The notes under the pieces: generated by a model
What the model was told of the DNA's origin: nothing
What the model saw: only the letters and a program-made list of their open reading frames with translations
Databases searched by the model: none
Position numbers and translations under genes: made by a program
Source: Papaver somniferum
Taxonomy: Eukaryota; Streptophyta; Magnoliopsida; Ranunculales; Papaveraceae
Direction: 5' to 3'
Assembly: GCF_003573695.1 (NCBI RefSeq)
Contig: NC_039360.1
Span: forward strand, 66,217,911 to 66,281,910
DNA: 64,000 bases
In this document: piece after piece, positions 48,011-60,140 of the stretch
How positions within the stretch are numbered: the stretch's first letter is position 1
Layout: each line of letters starts with the position of its first letter

Positions 48011-50327
48011 TGTTAGAACATTGCTCGGTCGAACTCGCATGTGTTGCTATCTCAAGCATGTTTGTCAATGTTAGTGATCAAAACTATAAGTCTTGATTTC
48101 TAGTCTACTATAGCTAAGTCTTGGACTAGGATAGAAAGTGTAGTTGAGCTCTAGAACTCCATGGTAATCATCATACAAGATGAAGGACTACTCAAGGAAC
48201 TGGTGGATCTTCATCGACTAAAAGGTATGTGGAGACTTGAACTTATCTATCACTCAAAAGTCTATCTACTCTATCTCCTATTCTGAGACAAAAGTCGTTT
48301 TGCTATATAGATTTTGATTATACACATTTGCTATTTCGAGCCGAGTTTATCTCGCTTATCTATTTCTTGAAATATGTGTTGGTAAACTTTTGCTTTGGCC
48401 AAGTTCATCTTTACCTAGTGACGAAAGTCGTGTTATGTTTCAATCACTTTGAAAATTGCTTTGACGAAAAATGGTTTCTGAATAACAACTATATAACGTC
48501 CTCTAAGAATGTTTCAATGATTGAAATGAGAGTTTAGATTATATAACCAATGATGGATATAAGCATTGTGTGGTAACACATATATGTATAAGTCCTTTTT
48601 CCTTGAGCCGAAGTTTGCGAACTTTGTTGATCAAGAGAACCGGAATAAGTGGCGTGAGCTAAGTCCGCGAACCCAGTCCGCGAACTGGCGGAAATTCTCG
48701 ACCCGAGAATTTCTGCTGGAGTTTGAGAACTCCTTCCGGGAACTTAAGTCTGCGAACTAAGTTTGAGAACTTGAGTTGATTATATCTAAAAACGATTGTT
48801 TGTGAACTTATTCATACTATTTAAGGAATGCTAAATGCAAACCGTGGCTATATAGTTCATAAACCTATTCGAGTGAATCAAATCATTTTTGCTTCGATTG
48901 TGTCTTGCGTAGTACATAAGATTTCCTTGCAATTGAACAACTCTTTAACTAGTTCATTTGAGTCATTTGAACTAGTTATGGTGAAGAAGAACATGGTTGA
49001 TATGAAAGTGCTCGTATGGATAACCATTTGGTTAACTATTGTTGAACCAACAAATGTTCATGTTTGGGTACGGTTACATAAACCCAAAATAGTACATTTT
49101 ATTTGTGTGTAACAAGCTAAGTTTTCATCTAACGGTGAATATTGAATGCTTTGTTACCAAGCTAACATTGATTGCAAACCCTGATTTGAAAGACTATATA
49201 AGGGAGAACTCTTGCAACTGGGAAACCTAATTCCCACACCTTTCGTGTGATACTAGTTGTATTATCTAGAGTCGCTTCTCCTTTAACCTTAGGTTTTCTT
49301 CTTAAACTAGGTTAACGATTTAAAGACTTCATTGGGATTTTGAAGCCAGGACGATACTACTTTCTCGTAGTTGTGTGATCTGATCTTGCTGATTCTATCG
49401 TTTTGAGTACAATCATAACGATTGGCTTGAGATCTATATCTCCGATAAGCAAGATATAAAAGTAGTCACAAACATCTTCGTCACATCGTTTGTGATTCCA
49501 CAATATCTTCTTTCGCCGCATCGATTAAGATTATTGTGAGGTGATTGATAATACTAGGCTTTTCTTCGAGAATATAAGTTCGGTTTATCAATTGGTTCCT
49601 GTTCACCTTGATTTATCAAAAGATGGAACAAAACTTGTAAGTTTATCTATGAGAGACAGATTTATCTATTTTGTAGACTTTTCTGTGTGATACAGATTTG
49701 TTTATTAAAGTCTTCGACTTTGGGTCGTAACAACTCTTAGTTGTGGGTGAGATCAGCTAAGGGAATTAAGTGCGTAGTATCCTGCTGGGATCAGAGACGT
49801 ATGGAGTGAAACTGTACGTTGAATCAGTGTGATATTGATTGGGGTTCAACTACAGTCCAGACCGAAGTTAGTTTGTAGTAGGTTAGTGTCTGTAGCGGCT
49901 TAATACAGTGTGGTGTTCAATCTGGACTAGGTCCCAGGGTTTTTCTGCATTTGCGGTTTCCTCGTTAACAAAATTCTGGTGTCTGTGTTATTTTTATTCC
50001 GCATTATATTTTGTTATATAATTGAAATATCACAGGTTGTGCGTTTGAATCAATCAATTGGAAATCCGACCTTTGGTTGTTGATTGAAATTGATTGATCC
50101 TTGAACATTGGTCTTTGGTACCGTTCAAGTGATTTCTCTTGTATTCAATTAGACTCGCAGATTTCTGTTTGCTTGAGAAAGAATTGAATCAAGAAAGAGA
50201 GATAAAACTCTTTGATATACTTTTTATAAATTGAGTCTTATTGATTCTCTTAAAAGTATATTGGAGTTTGTCCGTACAGATTGTTAAGCGAAATATTGGG
50301 TGTGGTTGTTGTACCCCTGCCTTTTCA
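48011..50327 (+). repeat. 3' LTR of E3
   Basis: 2317 bp, TGTTAGAACATTGCTCGG to CTTTTCA. It is collinear with the 5' LTR apart from scattered substitutions and a 45-bp deletion (opposite 42500-42544) between short direct repeats of GTTTTC(G)ATCTAACGG. The number of differences suggests an insertion that is not very recent. Confidence 0.95.
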
Positions 50328-50405
50328 CATTGGTAAAGTCACTAGGTGATGATACCAATGATTTGAGTTCGAAACTCGCTAGCATCAATTTCTTTACCGG
50401 GTTTG
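50328..50405 (+). repeat. SINE-like repeat interrupted by E3
   Basis: Right flank of E3 with the B-box-like GAGTTCGAAACTC and GCTAGCATCAATTTCTTTACC; its left part is 41375-41399 before E3. The joined target resembles the remnant at 1-115 (both share TGTAGTACATT and GATGRTACC). Confidence 0.5.
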
Positions 50406-51645
50406 GAGAGTAAACTTAAATCAATCGGTTTAACTAAGAAGATTTTTTACCGGTCACTAATAATTGTTAATATTTGTAATTGTTCAATCAATGTAGTCCA
50501 TGTATAGGTATTCATCTTCTTATTTTGTATTTTGGACTAAAAACTAGTCTATTAACATCAACTTCATAATATTATAATTGAGAAGTCTAATTTTCGGGAT
50601 GAAACAAAAAAAATAACAATAAAAGGTTAAGAGTGTATTTGGAAAATGTTATCTGGTGCAACTTGTGAAAGGAAAGAACTAACGTAAGTTTGCTAGTAAA
50701 AGGAGAACCATAGGCCAGGTATTACTGTTGTTGAGAAGGTGTTTGAATATCGTGAGCAGGAATGCTTTCGTTTTTCCTGAAGCAGAAATTAATCCTAGAT
50801 TTTAAAGAAAAACCAATTTGCTTGGTAAAAAAGTTAAAATTTTTACTTTTAAACTTATTATGAAATTGTATTTCTAAACTAATTTCTGGTTTTTAGATTT
50901 GATCAAGTCGAAAATAACTTACTGAAGTGTATCTGAAAACACTTCATACCTTATTCAACTGGGAAATAAACAATAAAAGACCGAGAACTATCCGCACCTT
51001 ATTGTATTCATCATAAACTTGCAGTAAATAAATCCAATATTAGGAGAGTCCCACATATCTCCATATTAAATGGCTCCACTAGGGTGTAATTTTGACTCGT
51101 TAGAAGCTTTAAATTCTTAATGCAATGCCTTATTATTTTAATCTAGTTTGACATTTCCCGCTAAACAAAATTGCTTATTAGTATTATGCTGTCATGCACT
51201 TTTTTGATATATTTAAAATCGTTTCTGTAGGAGCAGTATTTCCTATTTTCTTCCGGCAAAAGTAAATTGGAACATTTGGTGGCTCTTTAAAAATGTGCCA
51301 CACCCAGGCTCACTTAGTTTGTGCTTAATACATACTTATTACAATCAAACAAACAAAAAAAAACGGCACAAACAGCTTGTCCTCCTTGCGGCAAGCCCAA
51401 CTTGTATAAGTAAAATTGTGCACGAGAGATATTGGTTCATATTCGTTGTGCGCGTTTACTCAGTCTCAGACTTGGACAATAAGTAGTACTCGTATGTTAT
51501 GGTTACGCAAAATGGATCATTTGTCCAAATCTAAAGGCTTAAAGGTCTAGACAAATAAAGCTCACATGTTGAATGGTGAAGAAACCCTCACTTTCTATTG
51601 GTGGAAATAGGTCTTTTTTAGTTTTGTGAAACGAGTGTTTTGATA
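50406..51645. other. Intergenic, nothing recognised
   Basis: AT-rich. The 63-codon frame at 51295-51486 has no known features. No repeat or exon could be supported. Confidence 0.5.
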
Positions 51646-51840
51646 AGGACATTTGACAACGTATGATTGATTTAAAAAAAATAGGAAAAGATAAATAAAA
51701 AGGAAACCAAATTCAATTTAGAATTCGCGAGGACACTTGGCAACGTATGATTGGTTTAAAAATTACAAACTCAAAAGAAAAACCTAACCTACCGTGTTTG
51801 GAATTTTATGGAAGTACAAATTCAATTTGGAAATCGAGTA
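51646..51840. repeat. Two-copy tandem duplication next to the Helitron
   Basis: GGACAYTTGRCAACGTATG occurs at about 51646 and 51731, and CAAATTCAATTT follows each (51709 and about 51818). It is a diverged tandem duplication ending at the Helitron 5' end. Confidence 0.55.
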
Positions 51841-52480
51841 TCTACCGTATAAGGACTCTTTTTTTCAAATTAATATATAAATGGGAAAAAATCCACATAT
51901 TTTCTGCGAAAATAAAATGAATAAATAAATAAAATATACATATACACATATTCTCCACCTATTTAACGTGTTTTCCCGCAACACCAAATCAAAAATACAT
52001 CGTCACGAGGATGGGAGAAGCTCCGCGCACACCAAATCAAAAATGCATTCCCACAGGGCAGCAAAGCCCCGCACACACTAAATCAAAAATGCATCCCCAC
52101 GGGACGGGGCGAAGCCCCGCACACACCAAATCAAAAATGCATCTCCACGGGGCGGGGCGAAAACCCGCACACACCGAATCAAAAATGCATCTCCGCGGGG
52201 CAAGGCGAAGCCCCGCGCACACCAAATTAAAAAATGCATCTCCACGGGGCGGGGCGAATCCCCGCGCACTCAAAATTTAAAATGCATCCCCACGGGGCGG
52301 GGCGGGGCAGGGCCAAGCCCCGCGCACCCCAAATCAAAAATGCATCTCCACGGGACGAGGCGAATCCTTGCTGACACCAAATCAAATATGCATCCCCACG
52401 AAACTGGGCGGGGCGAAGCCTCACGCACATCAAATTAAAAGAAATAGAATGCCGGGTGCGTAGCACGGGCACAAATCTAG
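51841..52480 (+). mobile_element. Non-autonomous Helitron with internal minisatellite
   Basis: The 5' end TCTACCGTATAAGGACTC starts with TC. The 3' end has a GC-rich hairpin (GCCGGGTGC GTA GCACGGGC, 52451-52470) eight bases before the terminal CTAG (52477-52480). The flanking bases are A at 51840 and T at 52481, the A/T insertion site Helitrons use, with no target duplication, as expected. At about 640 bp it has no Rep/helicase gene and would depend on an autonomous Helitron. The 5' end is less certain than the 3' end. Confidence 0.65.
51980..52440 (+). repeat. GC-rich minisatellite inside the Helitron
   Basis: Nine to ten copies of a unit of about 48-50 bp built on ACACCAAATCAAAAATGCAT, then CTCCACGGGGCGGGGCGAAG and CCCCGC. 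Because the unit is close to a multiple of three, several frames are open on both strands (52011-52280 plus; 52037-52472 minus); these are artefacts of the repeat. Confidence 0.9.
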
Positions 52481-52673
52481 TATTTTAAAACATGGTTCTA
52501 ATGGACGAGTAAAAATTAATATGGGTGAAATGGACACCAAAAAAATAGCAAGAATGAAACTGGATTCATCCTGACTTAAACTTAAAAAAGAGTGAGGATG
52601 AAACTGGATGCATCCTGATGTAAATTAAAAATAAGAAAAAGTATTTGAAAATGGGTAGGATGAAACTGTTTAC
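52481..52673. repeat. Short duplicated motif
   Basis: GAATGAAACTGGATTCATCC near 52552 and GGATGAAACTGGATGCATCC near 52599 are a diverged pair followed by similar TGAYKTAAA sequence. The element they belong to is not recognised. Confidence 0.5.
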
Positions 52674-53455
52674 GACTGGGTTTGGTAATGCTTTTATTTT
52701 TCCAAAAGCACTTTCAAAATCTATATATGTCAATATTTTTTGAAATTAGTGTTTGATAAAAAAAATTAAAAGCGTTTTTTATCCAAAGCACTTCCTAAAT
52801 CCCTCAACTTTTAAAAGCTGGGGAGGAGGAGCTTTTAAAAGCATAAGCTTTGGTCCCACCTAAACTTAATACTTGATTTATCTTTTTTATCCCTACCTTA
52901 TTTTTAAATGGCAAAAGTTACCCTTAAATTTATATACAATCAATTTTTTATTTATTATAATTTTTATAAATATTATTATATTTATTTTCAAACTGTTTTA
53001 TATACCATTTCATTTAATTTGTCAATAATAAAAATGAAGACAAATATTAAATAATCATTTTATTTTAGTTTGGTTTTTTGTTTGAAAATTATATATATAT
53101 ATATATTAAAAAGTGGGTTAAATAAACTATTTTTTTAACAATCATAATAATAGTGACAATTAGTAAATTTGACATTATATATATTTATATTTAATAGTTA
53201 AAAATTAATTATTTTTAAACCAAATAAAATTGAATAAAACTATTTTCAGTGAAATGTCTGTTTATGTCATTTGCTACAACAACAATGGTTGAATCTCATA
53301 TTTTACCAAACACACTTTGAATATTTTTTTTTAATCAGCTTTAATTTTATTAATTTTTTTACCAAACATCTAACTGTTTTTTTCTCACAGCACAACACAA
53401 CAACGCACAACAGAAAAGTACTTTCACAAAAGCTGCAGCAATACCAAACTAAGCC
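52674..53455. mobile_element. Probable MITE (about 780 bp) with imperfect inverted ends
   Basis: The left end GACTGGGTTTGGTAATGCT and the reverse complement of the right end, GGCTTAGTTTGGTATTGCT, match at 15 of 19 positions. Flanks are TAC (52671-52673) and TAC (53456-53458), a 3-bp duplication as in PIF/Harbinger. The interior is extremely AT-rich with a (TA)n run near 53092-53106. Confidence 0.55.
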
Positions 53456-54338
53456 TACATCCTTGCTATTTTTACATTCTCATCCATTTAAACAGTATCA
53501 AATTTTATATGTCGTTTTCACCCATAAATTATTAATTTTGATCTTTTTAACCAATTTTGTGTTACGGTTATGGTACACGGTTTGAAATTAAGCTTGAAAG
53601 TTGAAACCGGTGTAAAAAATGAGTCCAACTAGGCACAATCATTCATACCCATTCCAATATCGGTATTGACGAAGAAGAGATTCGATGTCTGTACTCTGTA
53701 CTGGACAAGAAAAGCAGTTTTGAAAAACCCTTTTCAACATCCTCACGCCTAGTTACATGTATCGATTGTCATTTGTCATGCATCTAAAACGGGAAAATGT
53801 AGTAGTAGCTTGGGATGGCAATATAGCCAAGTTGTTAGTATGAACAGTTCAGCATGGATACATTTTTCAACAAAATCGTTATAAATAGTAGGGTGATGCT
53901 TTAAAGCAATCGCTTTAGCTAAATGGTGCTTGTATCCACTTTGGTCAAATCGCTCAACCAGAACTTTGTTATAAATATAGTGGTTTGGAAAAAATACAGT
54001 GGGAAACACCTTTTGTCTCCATTAGTCTAATCAATAAATTGGACTTAATCAAAACAAGGAAAAGGCAATTAGGAAGAAATGATTTTCATTCATACCATGC
54101 ACGTAAATGAAGTCCCTTCAATCATTTCAGCCAAGGCTGCTGATTAAGGGGGGCTTTTACGTGAATGTATGTTCAAAAGGTTGAACGGTAAAGGAGTTTG
54201 GTGCTAAGTTAAATAATGTTCTCGATTTCATCTTTTTCAACAAATTCAGTATGCAGTCGCCAATTCACTAACCTAAACAATTTTGAGGCTTTCGAAAATT
54301 TGGGGTGCATGCATAAATTCTTCACTCCCAACTTAATA
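53456..54338. other. Intergenic, nothing recognised
   Basis: The minus-strand frame 53776-54009 (77 codons) has no motif I know. No RNA or repeat was identified. Confidence 0.4.
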
Positions 54339-54533
54339 GCGCGTTTGGATGCACATTCAGAAGTTACTTTTCAATTTCTGGAAGTCAAAAGGTCAAAAGT
54401 CAGTTTGACAATAATATTTCAGAATAACTTTTAGAAACAGAAAAGTCAACTTTTTGTTAAGCAAAATAGTTCTGCTTCTGACTTCTACTTTTAGAGAAGC
54501 AGAAGCTAGAAACAAATTTGTATCCAAACGCGC
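54339..54533. mobile_element. 195-bp MITE with near-perfect inverted ends
   Basis: The left end GCGCGTTTGGATGCACA faces the right end TTTGTATCCAAACGCGC. Both are flanked by TA (54337-54338 and 54534-54535), compatible with a TA target duplication. Self-complementary runs (GAAGTCAAAAGGTC, GACTTCTACTTTTAGAGAAGC) make a hairpin likely. Superfamily uncertain. Confidence 0.6.
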
Positions 54534-54539
54534 TATAAA

Positions 54540-55015
54540 TCCTGAAAATCAATCGGGTTTAGGGGAAGAAATGGAGAGATATAGTCTCCGACTCTCCCCT
54601 ACCATATGCTATTATCCAGACCCTAAGGAAAGCGAAGGATTCAAGGACATTTGGAGACAGATCGAGAACTGTAATGAATTGAATGTACACCAGAGGCTCG
54701 ATAGGACCGACATGTTCTAAATTTTATCTTCTCCTCAAAAGAGTTTCTTTTTTTACCAAGGTTCGTAGTTGCCCTACATGCATAATGTGGTTTGGATAAG
54801 AATTTTTCAGCTCGAAATGAAAAGGAGAAAAGTCTTGGCCAAAATTTCCTTTCTAGACAAAAATCATTCAAGGATCCGTACATGACAGCAGAGAGTGCCA
54901 ACAGCAATGGATGGGTCATGGGTGAAAGGATTGAATTCAACGTCGACCCTACCGCTCTTTCGCAAGACTCACAACAACTATTTGGCCAGGAAAAGAGACT
55001 AGACGTCACCATGTA
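54540..55015 (+). pseudogene. Coding-like fragment of unknown gene
   Basis: After the MITE the plus strand reads EEMERYSLRLSPTICYYPDP and further to a stop at 54718-54720. After a gap, 54792-55016 reads on in coding-like fashion (FKDPYMTAESANSNGW, then GERIEFNVDPTALSQDSQQL). The composition looks like real protein rather than chance translation, but no domain is recognised and a stop separates the parts. Perhaps a decayed gene or captured exon. Confidence 0.3.
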
Positions 55016-55538
55016 AAGTTCAAAAATAATTAAAACAGTTCTTGGACACAGGCACCATGACAACATTGACTATTTGGACGACGACCAAAGGGAGGAGTCC
55101 TTTAGTGATGAAAAAATGGTGAGTTTGTCCGTCACAATGTTTGTGCAGAGAAGCTGAAATTGGCTTTTTGAAAATCACAATTTCATGAAATTAAGCTCAA
55201 ACTTGGGGTCATCAATCAAATTGATTACAGATTTCAGTCAAACACCATTAAACAAACAGATTCACAGTTCAAATTTCTTTAAAATAGCCAGCAGATCGAT
55301 TGAAATCGATCAATTTCAGTATCGTTTTATTAAAAAGCAGTTCCTTTCATCGTCGGCCTTCACTGCTGCAACAATAATCTAGTTTACTTTTGTTTTTTTA
55401 AAAGGAAAAAACAAAAATGTTGCAAAGCCAGATTATTCCCTTCGCAAATTACAAGACTTTCTTGGTGTGCAAATTAAAATTAAATGGAACGCAAATCTTA
55501 CTTATGCTTAGAAATCTACTTTAAATCGGTCTTAGATC
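55016..55538. other. Intergenic, nothing recognised
   Basis: No gene, repeat or RNA recognised; the frame 55185-55382 is unsupported. Confidence 0.45.
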
Positions 55539-55546
55539 CACAGAAC

Positions 55547-57051
55547 TAGAGCTGGCAAACGGGCGGGCCGGGGCTGGCTTGTTACGGGTTATACGGGTAC
55601 GGGTTAACACGGGCCAAAGCTTGCGGGTTGATTTTCTTCACGGGTCGTCATTTCTTCAATCCGCGCCCGTAACGGATAAAGCTTGCGGGTTTACGGGTTA
55701 CCCGGCTTGTTTAACTAAAAATTAATTTACTTAATTTATGACAAATTTACAAGGATTCATGTTTAAGATTTAACCAACAATAATCACCTGCAACACCACC
55801 ATTTTCCCATCTCGGCTTCTCAGATTCACATCACCAAAACCCCTTGGTAATCTCGACTACACACACCACCGGAATACATAGCATCTCCACCTCCACCTCC
55901 ACCAATCATCCAAATCTCGACAATATCTTTCGTTCTAAACCCTTACAAGAACCACCATACACTCTGTTGCGAAATCCCAATTCAGCACAAACCCAATCTT
56001 AACCTTTATTTCCTCCTCCATTTCTGGCTGGTAACACCGACATAAACCCATTCAAATCAAACCCCCATCTCTTCTTATCTGAATAACTCATCTATTTCTC
56101 TCCTATCTTCTTCAACATCAACCATCATCCATCAAATCCTGAGTTCAAACACCAACAACACAAGTACACAAACATCACTGCAAACCACCGCCACCAACAA
56201 CTGAGTTCATACAGAGGCATCAATTTTGGTTCATTCACGATGTAATTATAATTCATATCATGTTAACTCATCAATTTCACTCAATCAGGAAGAAATACCC
56301 AATCTCGGTATACCCTAATTGAACCATTGCCACATCAAATTAATCATTCAAAATCTTCAATTTGGATTATAAACCCTAATTAATATACAAAACAGAAAAA
56401 CCCCTATATCTTATGAACCCTAGAAATAAAATTGCCTTCCGATATCAAAATTAACACAATTAAACATGTAATTTTGGCAAAAACAAGGTGGGTTCGATTT
56501 TACTTTCTTGTTTTGAGTAGCATCAGATGAAATCAATTCCCTGTAACTTGTTTTGAGTATATACAGCTCTCTCATCTTCTTCCCTGTAACCCTTCTCTCA
56601 GATCAACAATTGCATCAGGTGAAAATCAATTCAAACAGACCCATTGCTTTCGCCGGTATTGAGACTTGGTTCACATAGAGAAGACCTAAACTTGTGAGAA
56701 ATAAATTACACAGTTGCACCTTTCTTCTTTTTCTTAAAATCTCTGAACAAACTCGTCTCTTTCTCCTTTCTTACTTCATTAAATATTTGACTGGTACTGT
56801 AATGAAAGAAAATAAGAGACGAAGAGACAAGTGGGGGTATTTGGATTTTGGAGGGACATGTGTGGGAGGTTAACGGGCTCAGGGGTTGTACCCGCGGTTT
56901 TACGGGCCGGGACGGGTTAACCCGTTTACTCACAAGCCGGCATTTCTCCAACCCTAACTCGGCTTGTTTAGACACCAGTCGAGCCGGGTGCGGGTTTTTT
57001 TACGGCCCGGGACGGGCAAACCTGCGGATTTTGGCTTGTTTGCCAGCTCTA
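55547..57051. mobile_element. Non-autonomous hAT element with 8-bp target duplication
   Basis: 1505 bp with terminal inverted repeats TAGAGCTGGCAAAC... and ...GTTTGCCAGCTCTA, flanked by the exact 8-bp duplication CACAGAAC (55539-55546 and 57052-57059), diagnostic for hAT. Both subterminal regions are full of ACGGGT/GGGCCGGG/CGGGTTA motifs in both orientations, probably transposase-binding sites. The middle (about 55790-56700) is CA/ACC-rich and non-coding; no hAT transposase motif is present. Confidence 0.9.
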
Positions 57052-57059
57052 CACAGAAC

Positions 57060-58982
57060 CCATGCAAAAAGGAGTAGTGCTACGTTGACGTCAAAAAAAC
57101 CGTGAGAAATCCCGCAGGATGATCCAACGGCTGGAAAAGGGGGAGCCCTGAGGAAGATTTGTACGGGATGGGATTTAAGGTGGGGGCCACCATTTTTTTT
57201 CTCTCACACGGTGGTGGCTTGGGGATTCACTCCAGGTACACCAAGCATTATTGTGCAAAAAGTAGATTTTGTCTGCAGATTTCCTGGATTTCGTGGTCAA
57301 ACATCTAAAAATTTTATAAAGAAACCTACTTTGACGAAGATCAGGGGCTGGTACCGTGTAAATTTTGCCACTAAGTTAAAATGGACAAAATCTACAGTTA
57401 CAAAGCTTCGCAGAAGAACACACGAACAATTCTTACACGGCTCGTTAGTAGCACAGTAAAAAGTGCAACGATTCTTAAAGGTGGCTCCACGTTTTCTTAA
57501 CAATAAGACTATTGATTAGAATTTTCCTTTTCTTGTTTCATCTATTTTGAACGATGATCTAAAAGCATTTGAAGCCGTTAATTATTCAAAGTTACTGTAA
57601 ACGTTCTTTATAACCTGCCAAAGGTAACTAATAAAATTCTTATGGCGTCACGAACCGAGCCACAAGAAGTCACTGAACTACGTCATAGGCACAAGATACA
57701 CTTTACCTGAACACACTTGCGTAAATCTGGTTATGTACAATGTTGAAAAGTAGGGGTCTATCCCCTATTGCTTTTTAGGAAAAGAAAAGAAAAAAAGAAA
57801 AAGCCATGCGTACTGTGGGCTTATGTCGCCCGTGAACCACCAGGATGTCATAATAGGTGTCGTAGGACCCTGAACTCCAAAGCTCTCAAGTAATCCATTG
57901 TATGTACATCTAATTGGAAGGGCAATTCGGATGGCATCGGCAAGTGTGGGATTTCGTCAATTTTGAGTCGGGAATCAACAACACTTTTGTTATATGGAGA
58001 GGGCTTTCGGATCAAGGGAGTGGAAAATTCGTGTATGACTCCCTAATTTTACCTATTCAGTATTTTCCTATGAGTCTGGTTAAACTACCCTTACACAAAA
58101 CCTGTGTTTCAAAACACGAGACTTCAGTACTTCTTCTTCCTGTTACATGTGAACAACACTTATAAACCCTAAAACCCAATTAAATATCATCTATACAAAT
58201 TATATCTTCCAAAAAGGTACAACGATAACAATTCATGGGTGAATATCTGTCTAGACTATGAAGGTTGGGATCAACTTTCAAAGACAGGAAAATCAAATGA
58301 AACATTTTATGAATATGTGGTTTCAAATATAAAGAAGAGTTTGCTGGAAACGAAAAATCCTAAGCACCCGAGTGATTATATCATGATTCTCTCTTCTTTT
58401 TTTCTATTTATCTTTATAAAAAAAAATCAATTTATAAAACATTGGTTCCTTCGTACCAGTAAAAGAGAAAGAAGCAATCACCTTTACAGTAAGGAACGTG
58501 AATATCATATTTCTCTATTACGTAGGTGATGGTGAAATACAAAATCTCACTACCACTCTATTAATCAGTGTCGTATTACTGAGAATTAAACTACAACTAT
58601 AAATTACTTCAGCAATTTAAGGGTTTAAATCTTCAATCGCAACAATACAACACCATAACTGATCTTACTCTTTATAAACAAAAGTCATTTAACAACACTA
58701 TGAATTGTCAAAGTCTCTTTCCGTCTTTTTTTCGGCTGCTGGTACTTTCGTCTTTTGAACGTTGATCGCGCTAGCTTGGCAATGCAATTGGCTGCAGGGC
58801 ATAGGATGAGTTTATTTTTTGCGAGTGAGAGTTGTAAATGGAACAACCTTAACATTCATATTAAATGTAAAATTAGTAAGACTAATCCACCAAAACTAAA
58901 AAAACAACAAAAATGTGTAATGAAATATTGTATTTCACCATCAGTTGAGTGGAAGGGAAATGTCGTATTTCACCTTACCTTA
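57060..58982. other. Intergenic, no supported gene
   Basis: Frames at 57211-57459, 57914-58165, 58239-58529 and 58755-59000 lack recognisable motifs and splice context. The peptide NICLDYEGWDQLSKTGKS at about 58240 is the only stretch that reads like protein. Confidence 0.4.
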
Positions 58983-59408
58983 GAGCTTCTCCAATGGTGA
59001 TTGTGTGTGTTTCCTATGTGGCAACACAAACAAGACATCTTCATACCATTTTTTTCTTAAATTTAGGGGGGGAAAATAGTTTATCTCCAATGATGTTGTC
59101 TGTGAATTTTTATGAATTAAATGCATTTTTTATTTTTAGAAATTTTTAGATTTTACTAAAACTAAAAAAGGTTATTTAATATATTAGAATTAATTTTAGT
59201 AAGCAAAAACTTACTAGGATACCTCAACATTGTCAATGTGAATGTCTAAAACTTGACACTCATCTTGACAATGTCTAATAAAAGTTAAGCCATGTCATCT
59301 TCACATTGGTTAAGAAATTGGGGTTGGAGAAGAATTTTAGGAAAAATGAATGTCTATCCTATGTGAGCTTACACATCTACCTTCACATACATTTCATTGG
59401 AGAAGCTC
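58983..59408. mobile_element. MITE, PIF/Harbinger-like, perfect 14-bp inverted ends
   Basis: GAGCTTCTCCAATG (58983-58996) and CATTGGAGAAGCTC (59395-59408) are perfect inverted repeats, flanked by TTA at 58980-58982 and 59409-59411. 426 bp, non-coding. The perfect ends suggest recent movement. Related ends occur at 37454 and, more weakly, at 36604. Confidence 0.85.
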
Positions 59409-60140
59409 TTAGTGAAAATGAACCGTTGGTTTTCACCGCGACTTCTCTAGTAGAGAAACTAAGTGTTCCCTTTCCGAGATGTGAACGCCAATGCTTTATT
59501 TCACCACCTCTGGTTCGGCTGAACTAAGGTCATACATACTGATTTTATTCATTTAGCAGCTAACATACCATATACTGCCTAAAATCTTAGTTCTGCATCA
59601 GATAGCTATGCACACATAAGACCCCCCTTATGAGGTTACCTAATGAAATGAAAAAAGGAACAAAAGAGAAGCAGGAAGGCAAAACAACGAGAACTTAACA
59701 ACTCCAATTGTAGAGAAACAGTACTTGAACTAAAAATATCTCAGTACACTTCATTGCATTGGTTTGGAACCACATAAATACAACAACACTGACCAAGGAA
59801 GAATCATGCTCATGAAAATGGGTCATTCTCTGTTTCCGTAACTTACGTACATTTGATGATAGAGATTAGCAAATTGAGTTTTCTTAATTTTGAATCAGAA
59901 ATGGGAGTATTAAGGGTACTTAGTTAATTCTGATTCTTCAGCTCCCTAAATAAGAACTCCTCTCTATAACAAAAATTGTATGAGTTCGCATAAACATCTG
60001 ATGAGTTAGGTTTAAGGACATTTTGGTCCCAAAATACTGAAATTTATCTTTTTCATAAATCACCGAGTTGAGTATGAGTTTTTTACTCCCTTGATCCACA
60101 AATGGCTAAATCGGTTGGCCAAACTCTTAAATTTGCAAGA
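59409..60140. other. Intergenic, nothing recognised
   Basis: No gene, RNA or repeat recognised. Confidence 0.5.

Larger units (their letters stand above)
41400..50327 (+). mobile_element. E3: complete Sirevirus-like LTR retrotransposon lacking pol
   Basis: The 8928-bp element is flanked by the 5-bp duplication CATTG (41395-41399 and 50328-50332). Order: 5' LTR 41400-43738, initiator Met-tRNA primer site 43741-43752, gag 43805-44671, basic ORF remnants to about 45400, nested MITE 45554-45977, coiled-coil ORF 46085-46414, membrane ORF 46521-46748, repeated polypurine tracts 47588-48008, 3' LTR 48011-50327. The UBN2-type gag, long LTRs and iterated polypurine tracts fit the Sirevirus (SIRE/Maximus) lineage of Ty1/copia. 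The internal region is only 4.27 kb, without protease, integrase, reverse transcriptase or RNase H motifs, so it moved, if at all, with proteins from relatives. It inserted into a SINE-like repeat. Confidence 0.9.

Noticed and set aside
51980..52440. CRISPR-like regular repeat
   Set aside because: Plant DNA, contiguous tandem units without unique spacers; a minisatellite.
52037..52472. Overlapping frames rich in RGFAPPRGDAF-type repeats
   Set aside because: Generated by the minisatellite; open in several frames on both strands.
58239..58529. 96-codon plus frame
   Set aside because: Begins protein-like but runs into low-complexity sequence; no homologue or splice evidence.
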